Shown here in pieces: positions 1-9,639 of a stretch of 64,000 nt of DNA. The notes beneath the pieces are model-generated. The model ran no database searches. It was not told the DNA's origin and saw only the letters and a list, made by a program, of their open reading frames with translations. Position 1 is the first letter of the stretch. The number at the start of each line of letters is the position of its first letter. This DNA comes from Aptenodytes patagonicus (Eukaryota; Chordata; Aves; Sphenisciformes; Spheniscidae), in the NCBI RefSeq assembly GCF_965638725.1, contig NC_134961.1:7222641-7286640 (forward strand), written 5' to 3'. Both the position numbers and the translations under genes were made by a program.

Positions 1-38
1 ACCGGGATTTTAATTTTTTTTTCTTTAAATTAATTATT

Positions 39-56
39 TTTATTATTCTTTTTATT
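39..56 (-). promoter_or_regulatory. Two AATAAA polyadenylation signals
   Basis: Minus-strand AATAAA occurs at 56-51 and again at 44-39, in A/T-rich sequence about 1.7 kb after the RAI1 stop. They are the best candidates for 3' end processing of RAI1 in this window. The region is so A-rich that chance hits are possible. Confidence 0.45.
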
Positions 57-681
57 TTTTCCCCCCTCTTTTTTTTTTTTTTTTTTTTTTTAAATGTGTG
101 TTTTTTCGCTCCCGTGTCCGAGGCAAGCCGCTGAAACGACAGACATTTTGTGGCCAGCAAACCTTGAGGGTGAGGGCTGGGTGGGACGGAGGGGACGCGA
201 CAGCCGGCGGGGACACGGGGAGCTGGCTCTGCGGGGGGGGACGGACGGATGGGGCCAGGGCTGCACCCCGCCTTTGCAGGATGCTTCGCAGGTCGGGGCA
301 GCTGGCGGCTCTGTTTTTAGGATGGGATTTGGGGTTAATTCACCCTGGGTTGGTTATTTGCTACCCGCGCCAGGGTGCGGGTGGTGCAAGGTTGGGGGTG
401 CGCGGGGTGCGGAGGTTGGGGAGTCATGCAGGGCACCCTGTGGGGACACAGGTGGGGGGCGATCCCAGTGCTGGGCAGCCCCCCAGCTCCCCCGAGGCGG
501 CCGGGAAGGGAAGCGATAGCCGAGGGAGCCGAGCGAACCCAGCACCCAGGGCAGCGAGGGGTGAGCCAGGGCCACGCAGAGGGAGGAAGCAAGTGCCTCC
601 TCCTCCTCCGGCAAGGACCCTGCTGCCGGCTGGAAGCCATTTCTGGGCTGCTTGCGCCCTCTTGCACCAGGATAAAACCCT

Positions 682-780
682 GGGGTTCAGCATCCAGGCC
701 ATGGGGTTTGCACCCAGAGCCGTGGGTTTCAGCACCCAGAGCCATGGGGTTCAGCGCCCAGGCCACGGGGTTTGCACAAG
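682..780. repeat. 21-bp tandem repeat, about 4.6 copies, in the 3' UTR
   Basis: Units begin at 682, 703, 724, 746 and 767 and share the form GGGGTTyrCrCCCAGrsCCrT. Copies are 21 or 22 bp long and differ at a few positions. They lie within the putative RAI1 3' UTR. Confidence 0.8.
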
Positions 781-1155
781 CGCAGGGAGCAAAGCCCGTC
801 CCCAGCAAGAGGAGCTGCAGAGGAGGTGCTGGCGAGGCCGAGCAGAGGGAGGAGGGTGGGTTTTTGGGGTCCCAGGGAGCAGGACCAGGGGTCCCTGTCC
901 CAGCAGCGCCAGCACCCCATGGAGCGGGAGGGTGGTGGGTGCAATGGGCCGGGGGCCGGAGGGAGGGATTGGGGCTGGGGCAGCCCGGTGGGCACCCACC
1001 AGCCCAGCCAAGCGCCCTTCACCCCGGTGGGGACCCGGCCGCCCGGCGCAGGGGCTGGCACCCCGGGACAGGCAGGGTGGGCGCAGGTGGGGGCAGACAG
1101 GAGATGGAAGAACGAAACGGAAAAAGCAGAGTGGTGTTTCAAACAGCAGGCCGTT

Positions 1156-1240
1156 GTTTGTCTTTTTTTTTTTTTCTCTTTTTTTTTTTTTCTCCTTTTT
1201 TTTGTCTTTTTTCTCCTTTTTCTTTTTTTTCCTTTTCTCC
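1156..1240. repeat. T/C-rich tract (A/G-rich in the RAI1 transcript)
   Basis: This stretch is almost entirely pyrimidine on the plus strand, mostly T runs broken by single C or CTCC. In the RAI1 mRNA it would be an A-rich purine tract inside the 3' UTR, a possible internal oligo-dT priming site in cDNA work. Confidence 0.8.
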
Positions 1241-1737
1241 GCCGCACGTATATACAGACAGACACCGTGAGGTTTGCTGAAGGCAACATCTCAGATCAGA
1301 TCAGTGTGAGATATGGAGAGCCGGGACCCGCGGGGGGGTCCGGCGGCCCCACAGTAAGACAACATCGCCGGGACCCCCCCCCCCCAACTTGTACACGGCC
1401 CCCCCCCCCCCTCCCCCCTCCCCCCCCCCCCGCGCAGCGATCGCGGGCGCCCCCCGCGCAGCGAGCGCGGCCGGGGGGGGATCCCGTTCCGCCTCCCGCG
1501 GGGGCCAGGCCGGGTTTTGCCGGGGCCCGGCGGGGGCGGAAAACCCGGCGCTGGCTCTGCCCGGCCGGAACGGGCTCGGGGAGGAGGGGACGGGGCGGCA
1601 GCGCTGCGCCCACCTGCAGCGGGGCGGCTCCCGGTACGGCCCGGTACGGTACGGCCCGGCCCCGCTCCGCTCCGCTCCCGGGACGCTGCCTCCTCCGCCG
1701 GTCCTTCGCTGGCGGCGGGGCGGGTGCCCGCGGGGCG

Positions 1738-1752
1738 CTACACCGGCTGCCT
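1738..1752 (-). CDS. RAI1: RAI1 last coding exon: four codons and stop
   Basis: After a clean acceptor (CCCCCTTTCTCCCCGCAG on the minus strand, 1770-1753) the sequence reads AGG CAG CCG GTG TAG, i.e. Arg-Gln-Pro-Val-stop, with the stop at 1740-1738. Human RAI1 also ends a few residues after CPKHK with a similar RLP-type tail, so this is the expected terminal exon. The remainder of the exon is 3' UTR. Confidence is below that of exons 4 and 5 only because four residues carry little homology signal. Confidence 0.82.
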   Translation of the reverse strand, partial: RQPV

Positions 1753-4700
1753 CTGCGGGGAGAAAGGGGGTGTCAGCGCGGGGGTCCCGCCCTGGGGGGG
1801 GGGGGGGTTGGCCCCTGGGTCCGATCCCCGGGCTGGCGGGGATGTCCCCATCAGCAGCCACCCTGGCCACCCGCAATAATCGTGCACCCACCCGAGAGGC
1901 AGCGCTTTTAACAACGGGTTCAATTATCGCCCCTCCCCCCCCCCCGTCCACCCCCCGACCCCGTCGGAGCTCGGGGAAGGGGGATTAAAACCCCCACAGC
2001 CCGGCTGGGGGTCCCAGACCCGGCGCCCGCTGGCCTGCCCCCACAGCGGAGGGCTCCTGGGTGGCCTGGTATCCTCCAGGGACGCGATGCCCCACCGCGA
2101 CGCCCCGTGCCACCCGGGGCTGAGCGCCCGGGGTGGGCATGCCGTGGAGCGGGGTGTCCCCGTGGTCTGAAGGCAGGTCCTCCTCCCCCAGGGCTGCAGA
2201 GCATTGTAGGGGTGTGCAGGGGGGCTCTGGGCTTACCTTATGTTTGGGACATTTCAGAGAGAAGCTCTCTTCGGTTAATAAGCAACCTGCGAGGAGAGGA
2301 GAAGGCCGTGTCAGGGAAGTCCCCGCGCTGTGGGACGGCGGTCCCCGAGTGGTGGGGACGCAGCATCCCCCATGGCCTCCCACCGCCATCCACACAAGCT
2401 GCACCGTTCGCATGAAGGGTTCAGCCGAGGCCGGCCAAACTCGGGACACCAGCCAGCGCTGCTGGTGCAGGGGGCATCGCCATCCCGTCCGGCAGGGAGC
2501 CGTGAGCCCACCCTAGCCTTGGATGGGCTTGAGCATTGCGGAGCAGTCAGGCTGGCCCCGCGGCCAGCCGGGTGGGAGGGTGCCGGGGGTTCCTGTGCTC
2601 CTGTCCCCGCGGCCGGGCTCACCTGTGTCAACGGCACACGCGTAGTGGTAGGTGTGAGGACACCCCTTCTGGCAGCAGCCCACGGTGGCTCCCGCTTGCT
2701 GGCAGCTCGAGCACTTCTTTAAACACACCCGGGAATTCGGAGCAGGGAAGGAGAGATGTGGAGAGACAGAGAGACCCCCGTCAGAGCCCAGCGCAGGAGC
2801 AAAGCACCCCGACGGCCCCGACCACAAGGGGAACGCGCCGGCGTCCCTGCGCCTCTCCAGCCCCTTGCTGCCTCCCCCGGGCAGCATCCTTCCTCCCGTG
2901 CCGGCGCACCCCGGGCGACGCCGTGCCTCTCGCTCGGCCATCTGCAGCCACGCACGATATTCCTACCCGCTGTACCGCTCCCCTGGATGGCACCGAGCTT
3001 GCAGCCATCCTCCATGGGGCAGGAGGTGCGGAGGTGAAGGGACATGGCCTAGGCCGTGCCGTGGCTCGGTGGCAGTGGTGCTGGAGGACTGCGGTGTTCC
3101 CCATCTCCTGCCCCGTCCCCAGCGGGTGCTGCAGAGATGGGAACACCCGGCCCTGTGGTGTGGGTGGGGAGAAGGCAGCAGCCTCCAGACAGACATGCCG
3201 CGAGCACGCACGCCTGGGAATATGGCCAGCCCCAAACCTGGTACCGGGAGGCTTGCTGGAGACCCCCCTCCCGCTCCCCAGCACAAAAACCCCCGTGCCC
3301 CCTTGGCAGTCTCCCAGCAGCGTCCTCCCTATTTTGCTCGCTCGATGTGCCTGCGCTCCTCTCCTCTTGGAGAGGAGCAGGGCAGGGCCGTGCCCTCCCT
3401 TCAGCTCCCCTTCCCCTGCTGCCCATCACTGTGGCGTCAGGCCACGTCGCGCCCATTTTTGTCTCCCATCCTGCCTTCGCCAGGCTGCGTCTGTCTCGTT
3501 CCGAGCCGCCCCCTGCGACACACAGCAGGGCTGGGGGATGCGACACACCGGGCTCAGCATCCTCATGGTCCTGGGCGGGGGGGCCTGCCGCCCTCCCAAA
3601 ACATAACAATGTAAATATGCTTCTACGCCTAAAAGGGGGGGGGGGGTGGTTTGGGGGGGTGCTATCAGAGACGCAGCAGCACAAATGTCACGGGAAGCCA
3701 GTGGGGTTCATGGCGCCTGAACACCCGTCCCGCTCTCCCAGGACGACTCGTCGGGGCCACCCTATTAATTATCGCCCCGGCTGGAGGCGCAGCCGGGGGA
3801 ACTGCTTCGGCTGAAGGAGGCCAGCGAGAGATGCCGCCCCGCGGTGCCGTGCCGTGCCAGGCGGGCAGCCGAGCTCTTACCAGGTCGGCAGCCACCTTGA
3901 CGGCCTCCTGCAGCCCGTAGAGCTTCCCCGCCACCAGGAAAACCCCAGCGGTCCATACGGCACAGGCCTCGTGCAGCCAGTGCTCCTGCGTGTCGCCCGC
4001 CGGCTCCTGTGGCGGGGACTCGGACTTGTGACATTCGTGCCGCCGGGGCTTTTCGGCCGCCTCCTCGCCCTCTGTCCTCTCATCACAGCAGTAGCAGCTC
4101 TGCAGCCTGCGAAACATGCCCCGCGGGCTGGAGCGCAGCGTGCTCTGCTTGGCTGCCTCGGCGGCACCCTCCGGCCGTGCCGCCTTGCCGCCGGCACCGC
4201 AGCCGCCCTCCATCCCTCGGGGCGCCCGCTCGGCTGCGGCGGGCGGGATGGCGTCCTCGCCCGGCCCCTCCACCCGCGCCTTCTCCTTCAGCCGCGACTT
4301 CTTCTTGGGCAGGCAGTCCTCAGGGTAGTAGGGCCCGCAGAGGTCCCCCAGGTCCTTGTAGTTGGCGGGGTTGCGGCACAGGCAGCAGACCAGGCAGGCG
4401 GCGCTCAGCGCCTTCGACACCACCGGCCCCATGTGCATGGTGGAGGAGGCGGGCAGGGCTGCCCGTGGTCGCGGCGCCGGCCCGGCTGGTCCCCGTTGCA
4501 GCCGGGCCTCCTCGACGGGCGAGTTGACGATGGTGCAGGCGGTGGTGAACTCGCCGCGCCGTTCCACGCGGACGTAGGGGGCGAAGGGGGGGGCCCGGCT
4601 GTCCGCCCGCAGCCGCTTGCAGGAGATGTACTTCAGCCGGATCTCGGGCTCGGCGGGGTGCAGCAGTGGGGCCTGCTGGGCCTGCCGCCGCCGCTTGCCA

Positions 4701-7700
4701 CGGCTCTTGCACCGCGCCGGCACCGCCTTGGCCTTGCCGTGGGCCAGACGCTTCCGCTGCCGCTTGGAGTAGCCATTGTAGTTGGAGTGGTTGGCCCGCG
4801 GCTTCGGCCCCCGCGCCGGCCCAGCAGTGGGACGTCCCTCGGGGGGGCCCTCGCCACCCCCTGCCTCCTTCTCCTCACTCTTTGGTTTCTTGCCCTCCCG
4901 CAGCGTCTCCTCCCCACCGCCCAGGCCGGCCGCACGCTCCCGGGGCAGCGGTGGCGGTGCGGGACCCAGGGGCGCCTTGGCCATGCCCAGCGCCGCTGCT
5001 TTGCCCTTGCGGTTCCTCTTCTTGGGCAGAAGCCCCAGGCTCTTGGCTGCCATGGTGGAGCCGGTCTGGGCCCCCGGGGCCAGCGCACAGGCCTCCCCCT
5101 GGCAGCCATCAGCAGAGAGCTTCTTCCCGCCGCCCAGCTTCCCCTTCGGTGCTCGGCCATTGGGGTTTCGGCAGAGCGTCTCGGCCGCCGGCACGGTGGG
5201 TGCCTTCTGTGCCGCCACCAGCTTGGGCAGCCGCGCGTCGCCTGCCGCCGGGGCCACCCCGCTGTGCTTCACCGCCCGCTCCCTCTCCGTCCCCGCTGGG
5301 CTCAGGGAGGTGCCGTAGGCAGCTGCCGCGGCCGCCGCCGTGGCCGCCGGTTTGCAGGCGAACTTCTTCAGGTTGGGTGAGGTGATCTTCTGGACAATGG
5401 CCTCCAGCTTGAGGCCGCGGCCCTTGCGGGGAGGCAGCACTTTGGTCTTGGTGGCCTCCTGGAAGGCCGCCCGGGAGGTGATCTTGATGCAGACATCGGG
5501 GGCCTCCTTCGGTGGGGGGGGCTTTGGGACGGCTTCGCCGGAGCTCTTGGGGGGCAGCTTGGCTTTCACCTTCTTGGCCACAGGCATCTTCTTGAAGAGG
5601 CTGGGGGGGGGCTCCGGCTTTTCCTCCTTCACGCCGCCGCTGTTGCTCCGCAGGACCAGGTTCCTCTTCTTGGCGGGGATAGGGGAGATGAAGGTGGACT
5701 TCCTCTTCAGCGAGTGCAGGGGCCGCTCGGACATCTTGCCCCCCACGCCCGGCCCTGTTTTAGGCAGCTTCATCCGGGCGCCCACCTTGCCCTCCTTGTG
5801 GGGGCTGCCCGGGGCCACCAGCTTGAAGGCAGGTGGGAGGTGGTTGTTGGAGATGAGCTTCTTGGGCGCCTTGCAGTTCTTCAGCCGGACGTCGGCCGCC
5901 CGCTTGCCCCGCCGCCTCTTGGTGTAGAAAACCTCTTGCGTCTTCGTCCGGGAGCGTAAGATCATCGACCGCTGGTCCCTCTCCCCTGCCTCTACCGCGT
6001 TCCCCTCCAGCGGTGTCGGCCCCGCCGCCTCCTCTGCCGTCACCAAGCCGGGCACCAGGAGGGTGGTATCGCCAGCGTTTTGGACCACCTTGGGGCCGGC
6101 CGGCTGCTGCGCTTCCGGGCTTTGAAAGCCACCCGCTGCTTAACGCCACAGGCGGGCTTCTTCCCCAGCTTCTCCTGGTGCACGGGGGCCTTCAGCCCCT
6201 CCAGCGGGGCGGGGTGCGGGGCTCGGCGAGGGCGGTGAAGGAGCGGGTGCACATGCGCGCCGGCAGACCCTCGGCTGGAAACCGAGGCGTTTGGCTGTGA
6301 CCGTTCTTGCTTGGTATCTCCGCCTGGCCGTCTGGCCCGAGGCAGGCGCTGGCCACGCCGCCGGCTGCCGGCAGGTCATCGAAGGGGCTCGGCACGGCGC
6401 TACCGGCGCCGTCCCCCTCTGGCAGCCGGCAGTGGACCCTCTTGTTGCGGAGGCTCTTGCCCCGTGAGACGGGCTCTGTCTTCCCCAGCGCGTTTTCGGG
6501 AGCGAGCTGCTGCTTCACCGTGACCAATGGGGCAGATTCAGCATCAGCCGCCTCCGGGTGGGACGTCTCCCCTCCGCCGGTCTCCTCCTCGGGCTGGATG
6601 TGGGGCAGGGAGGACTTGAACCAGCTCTTCACCTTGGTCTCCGTGCCCACGGCAGGGCCCAGCAGGATGACGGACTGGCCGGAGAGGCGCGCGGTGGGAG
6701 CCGAGCTTTCCTTCTCCACCGTGCTGACGGTCTCCTCGGCGGACACGGGCACCTCGCTGGAGGACAGCACGGTGGGCATCTCTGGGGGCTTGGGCGGCGA
6801 GGCGTCGTACAGCACCGACTTCTGCTCCGAGCCAGCCAGCTCGCAGAGTGAGGAGTACTCCTCCACCTCCAGGTCCGACTCCTTCAGCTCCGGCGAGGAG
6901 ATGATGGGGATCTCGCTGAAGTCCCCGGTCGAGCAGCAATGCCGGGTGTCCTGCAGCCACCTCTCGCTGTCTGCCTTCGTGGCCTCGTCGTAGGTTAGCG
7001 TCTCCTCCTCTTCTTCCTCCATCACCTGCTGACCAAAGTCCCGGCCCGGCTCGCTCTTGGCCGGCTGCTCGCCGTCGCACAGATCCAAGCCACAGGCATT
7101 TTTTTTCTCCTTGCAGGAGCCCACCAATTTGCTGGGGAACAAGCCCTTGGGGAGGTCGGTGGCTTGCAGGCCCGAGCCCAGCTCCTTCCACCGCAGGCAT
7201 GCATCGCCCAGGCTCTCCTCCGGCCACTCGAAGTGCTCCATGGCGTTCTCAGACCCCACCGAGTTGGCGGTGGTGTTCGAGTAGCAGCTGTAGCCGGCGG
7301 CCCCCGCGCTCGACGTCGCTGCTGGGATGCTGGGCTTGGAGTTGAATGCCAGCGGGGCCGTATCCTTCAGCGCGTCCTTGGTCTCGGCGGCCGCGAACTC
7401 CACCTGGGGACCCTCGTACACCTCTTCGCCAAAGTCCTTCCCCGTGCTGGCCCCCGAAGCCTTGTCCAGCTTGAGGGGCTCAGTGAGCGTGCTGGAGTCA
7501 CCCTGGCTGGGCCAGGCGCCCTTCACCATGGAGTCCAGGCAGGGCCGGTGGTTCTCCAGCTGGAAGGGGGACTTGGTGGCCTCCTTGCTCAGCATGGGCG
7601 AGTTGGCCCAGGCTTTGTCCGCCTTCTCGCTGATGGCGTCCTGCAGGACGATTATCTCGGAAGCCAGCTCCTCCTGGGACAGGGCGCTGAGGAGCAGCCG

Positions 7701-8979
7701 GGGACAGTCCCGTTCGTTGGTCACGTACTTGGTGAAGGTCTCCAGGGGCAGGCTGGCGTGGATGCTCTGGAAGGAGTCGTCCGATTTGGTGGACATGTCG
7801 TCCGGGGAGGTCACGGAGCAGGTGGAAACCGACTCGGGCTTCGCCTTGGAGTTGCTGTTGACGCGGGCAGGGCTGCGGTTCTGGTTGCAGTACAGGAAAC
7901 TCCTCTCCAGCTGGTCCTCCGACCCACTGAGATAGTCGGCATCCTGCGTCTCGGCGTGGACAGACTGGGGCGTGCTGAGTGGGTCGGACAGGGGGGTCCC
8001 CACCTGCTCCGCCGAGTAGGTGCTGCTCTCGGGGCTGCAGTGCTGCCCCTTGAGCTGCTCAGGGGTCCTCGCCGGGGTCTTGATGCCCTTTTTCTGGGGC
8101 ACGGCTGCTTTGGAGAGCAGCAGCTGCTGGACGGTATTGGAGATGTTCTCCACCTGGGAGGTGAGCGCCGTCAGGCTCTGCAGGCTCAGGTCCGACAGCA
8201 GGTTTTCAGGCAGCTTCTCCTTCTGCAAGTTTTTGCAGTTCCCGGATTGAGCGTCGGGGCTCGTCCCATCGGTGGGAGAAGGGTTCAGCAGCGGCATGAA
8301 ATGGCTGTGGTCGGCGATGCCGGTCGGGAAGGGGCCGGCACTCAGCGGCTGCTGGCTGTACTGGAAGTTCTCCAGGTTGGGCATCAGCGGGGAGGGAGTG
8401 GAGCTGTAGGATGGAGACCTGCCGACGGAGCGAGCCGGCGAGTGGCTGGCGCTGGGGCTGAAGGTCTGGTAGTACTGCTCCGGCGTCCGGACGGGCGGTG
8501 CGTCGCCCTGGCAGTAGGTCTGGCCCGGCTGGTTGTAATGTTGGTACTTGGCCAGGTTTTGGTAGTGGAGGGTCTCCGGGGCGTGATGCCGCCCCTGCAA
8601 GGTCTGCGGCGGCTGCGGGGGCTGCGGCGGCTGCGGGGGCTGCGGCGGCGGGGGCTGCGGGGGCTGTGGTGGCGGTTGCGGGGGCTGCTCGTAGCCGATG
8701 CGGTTGGGCTGGTAGCCGTGCAGGTTGGGCACGCGGGGGCCGGGGGCCAGGCTGGCGGCGCTGCCCAGGGGCCGCTCCAGCGGCGGCTGCCCCGAGGGCG
8801 CCGTGCAGCTCTTGTAGGAGTGCGCCGGCTGGCTGCCCCCCGGCACCGAGGAGTAGGTGGAGGAGGCGGGGAAGGACTGTGAGTGCTGCCCGAAGTGGGG
8901 GCTCTGCGAGAAGGGCATGGGCGAGGAGACGTCGTTCGGCAGCTTCTGCCGCTGCAGCTTGGGGTAGGGGAGCGTGGGC

Positions 8980-9020
<41 letters not shown>

Positions 9021-9488
9021 AAAGTGAGTCCGGAAGGGCAGCGAGGCGGCCGCCGGCTCGTGGTACGCCCGCCCGCCTGCCAACGCCGCCGTCTTCTTCA
9101 TCAGGCTGTCCTCATACTTGGCCACGCCACCGGGCAGCGCCTGCGGCTGGCCGCCCCACGCCTGCAAGCTCTCGTCCCCTGAATAACGGGCCGGGTAGGG
9201 GCTGTTCTCCTGCACGGCGTAATTGGAAAAGGCCGGCCTGCCTTGCAGCTGCTGCCCCGCTAATTGCTTGTTTCCCCGGTGGTATTTCTCCACAGCGCTG
9301 TTCTCATAGCCCGAGTACGGCAGTTGCTGCTGACTGTAGTACTCCTTCGCCACCAGCCTCTGCCGCTCGCAGTTCGGCCCTGCCTGACTTTGATGCCTGT
9401 AATTCTCCAGGCGTGATGTATCTTGTGAAGTCGGCTGGTAGCTCTGCTGGTTGCCGTGGAAACCACACCTTTCTCGAAAGGACTGCAT
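1738..9488 (-). CDS. RAI1: RAI1, retinoic acid induced 1 (complete coding region, four coding exons, frame broken twice)
   Basis: RAI1 is a nuclear, chromatin-associated transcriptional regulator, a paralogue of TCF20, and the dosage-sensitive gene of Smith-Magenis and Potocki-Lupski syndromes in humans. Recognition rests on the N-terminus [12 protein letters not shown], the block [20 protein letters not shown], the basic stretch [15 protein letters not shown], and a C-terminal extended PHD finger. Layout in restored numbering: Gln/Pro-rich N-terminal third with a Q13 run (157-169) and a PPQ tract (268-295); Ser-rich acidic middle; basic nuclear-localisation segments near 1189 (KRRRGKR) and 1261-1278 ([13 protein letters not shown]); ePHD from about 1697 with Cys/His ligands in [43 protein letters not shown] and CPKHK. 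Join: 9488-3881, 2716-2623, 2286-2237, 1752-1738. Two frameshifts in exon 3 leave no single open frame. With two bases restored the length is about 1922 residues against 1906 in human. The start has a purine at -3. Confidence 0.97.
1753..2236 (-). other. RAI1: RAI1 intron 5 (484 bp)
   Basis: The intron is bounded by donor GTAAGCCC at 2236 and acceptor CCCCGCAG ending at 1753. It is GC-rich with G and C runs near 1795 and 1930, and I see no other feature in it. Confidence 0.8.
2237..2286 (-). CDS. RAI1: RAI1 coding exon 5 (last zinc ligands of the ePHD finger)
   Basis: The 50-bp exon lies between an acceptor ending CTCGCAG and the donor GTAAGCCC. Joined to the leftover G of exon 4, the first codon is GGT, and the exon reads [17 protein letters not shown]. 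The CPKH pair supplies the final Cys and His ligands of the PHD finger. The human counterpart is [17 protein letters not shown], so the exon is unmistakable despite its size. It ends in phase 0. Confidence 0.92.
2287..2622 (-). other. RAI1: RAI1 intron 4 (336 bp)
   Basis: Bounded by donor GTGAGCC at 2622 and acceptor CTCGCAG ending at 2287. It is ordinary GC-rich intron sequence with no further feature seen. Confidence 0.85.
2623..2716 (-). CDS. RAI1: RAI1 coding exon 4 (PHD finger core)
   Basis: The 94-bp exon starts AAG TGC TCG AGC TGC after an acceptor ending TTTAAAG, and ends GTT GAC ACA G before GTGAGCC. It adds 31 codons plus one base and encodes CSSC...GCC...GC..HTYHYAC, that is, the Cys-Cys and His-Cys zinc ligands of the extended PHD finger. 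Spliced to exon 3 it gives ...AADL-KCSSC, matching the human ...VDMMCSSC spacing. Phase 0 at entry and phase 1 at exit fit both neighbours. Confidence 0.92.
2717..3880 (-). other. RAI1: RAI1 intron 3 (1164 bp)
   Basis: Bounded by donor GTAAGAG at 3880 and acceptor TTTAAAG ending at 2717. It holds a short G run near 3636-3645 and otherwise unremarkable GC-rich sequence. Open frames across it do not resemble any protein I know. Confidence 0.85.
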
Positions 9489-9504
9489 GGCGCGGGCTCG
9501 TTAT
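3881..9504 (-). CDS. RAI1: RAI1 large coding exon (exon 3 in human numbering)
   Basis: On the minus strand a pyrimidine-rich acceptor (ending TTCGCAG, 9511-9505) is followed by 16 nt of 5' UTR and the ATG at 9488-9486. The exon ends with codons GCC GAC CTG at 3881, directly before GTAAGAG, a strong donor at 3880-3874. It therefore ends in phase 0, inside the PHD finger after the AVKVAADL segment. Coding length is 5608 bp, two short of a multiple of three, which matches two one-base losses described separately. Human RAI1 likewise keeps almost all its coding sequence in one giant exon. Reading beyond 3881 gives a non-homologous tail, which supports this donor. Confidence 0.93.
6089..6221 (-). 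other. RAI1: Double frameshift within RAI1 exon 3
   Basis: From 9488 the homologous frame reads through [15 protein letters not shown] and then hits TGA at 6194-6192. A second frame carries homology next ([21 protein letters not shown], about 6180-6116), and a third frame carries the rest from KVVQNAG at 6091 through [15 protein letters not shown] to the exon end. Each switch equals a one-base deletion or a two-base insertion. The first lies in the C-rich run 6195-6221, the second in the CCGGCCGGCCCC-like stretch 6091-6112. All three frames match one continuous human segment, so this is a broken reading frame and not alternative coding. The homopolymer context favours sequencing or assembly error over a true pseudogene. 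Confidence 0.85.
8604..8687 (-). repeat. RAI1: Pro-Pro-Gln tract in RAI1 at the human polyQ position
   Basis: Twenty-eight codons (residues 268-295) alternate Gln with two to four Pro. The flanks, YEQ before and [23 protein letters not shown] after, align with the flanks of the human polyglutamine run. The human Q run is thus replaced here by a proline-rich repeat. The DNA is a GGCGGCTGC/GGGGGCTGC repeat on the plus strand. Confidence 0.9.
8982..9020 (-). repeat. RAI1: (CAG)13 polyglutamine tract in RAI1
   Basis: Thirteen uninterrupted CAG codons on the minus strand encode Q13 at residues 157-169, between the RTHF segment and [13 protein letters not shown]. In the human protein, from memory, the equivalent point has only scattered Gln and Pro, while the human polyglutamine run lies about 110 residues further on. 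A pure CAG tract is prone to length change. Confidence 0.95.
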
Positions 9505-9639
9505 CTGCGAAGAGAGAGAGGCGAGAATTCAAATGAAGCATCCCCACCGCGGTGGGCTGGGGAGGGCGGCCGCGCGCGGACAGGGGCAGCGTCGCGTGCG
9601 CCGCGGAGGCATCGCCTCGCCTGCCGTGGCGTCACCCTG

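Larger units (their letters stand above)
39..1737 (-). other. RAI1: Probable RAI1 3' untranslated region
   Basis: The sequence following the stop codon on the minus strand has no acceptable coding homology, and the open frames across it are low complexity. It contains a GC-rich first part with long C/G runs (about 1375-1435 and 1795-1810 nearby), a purine tract, a 21-bp repeat and, near the window edge, an A/T-rich end with two polyadenylation signals. A 3' UTR of about 1.7 kb would be similar to human RAI1. The cleavage site itself is not certain and could lie outside the window. Confidence 0.55.

Noticed and set aside
98..1270. Long open frames on both strands across the first 2 kb
   Set aside because: They are low complexity, overlap in all frames and end in homopolymer peptides (Phe/Ser or Lys runs). 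High GC removes stop codons by chance, and the region is the RAI1 3' UTR.
3854..5380. 508-residue plus-strand open frame inside RAI1 exon 3
   Set aside because: It is the antisense shadow of the RAI1 coding frame in GC-rich DNA, rich in Leu/Arg/Gly/Pro with no recognisable domain.
7164..8882. 572-residue plus-strand open frame opposite RAI1
   Set aside because: Antisense shadow of the RAI1 frame; composition follows the complement of RAI1 codons.
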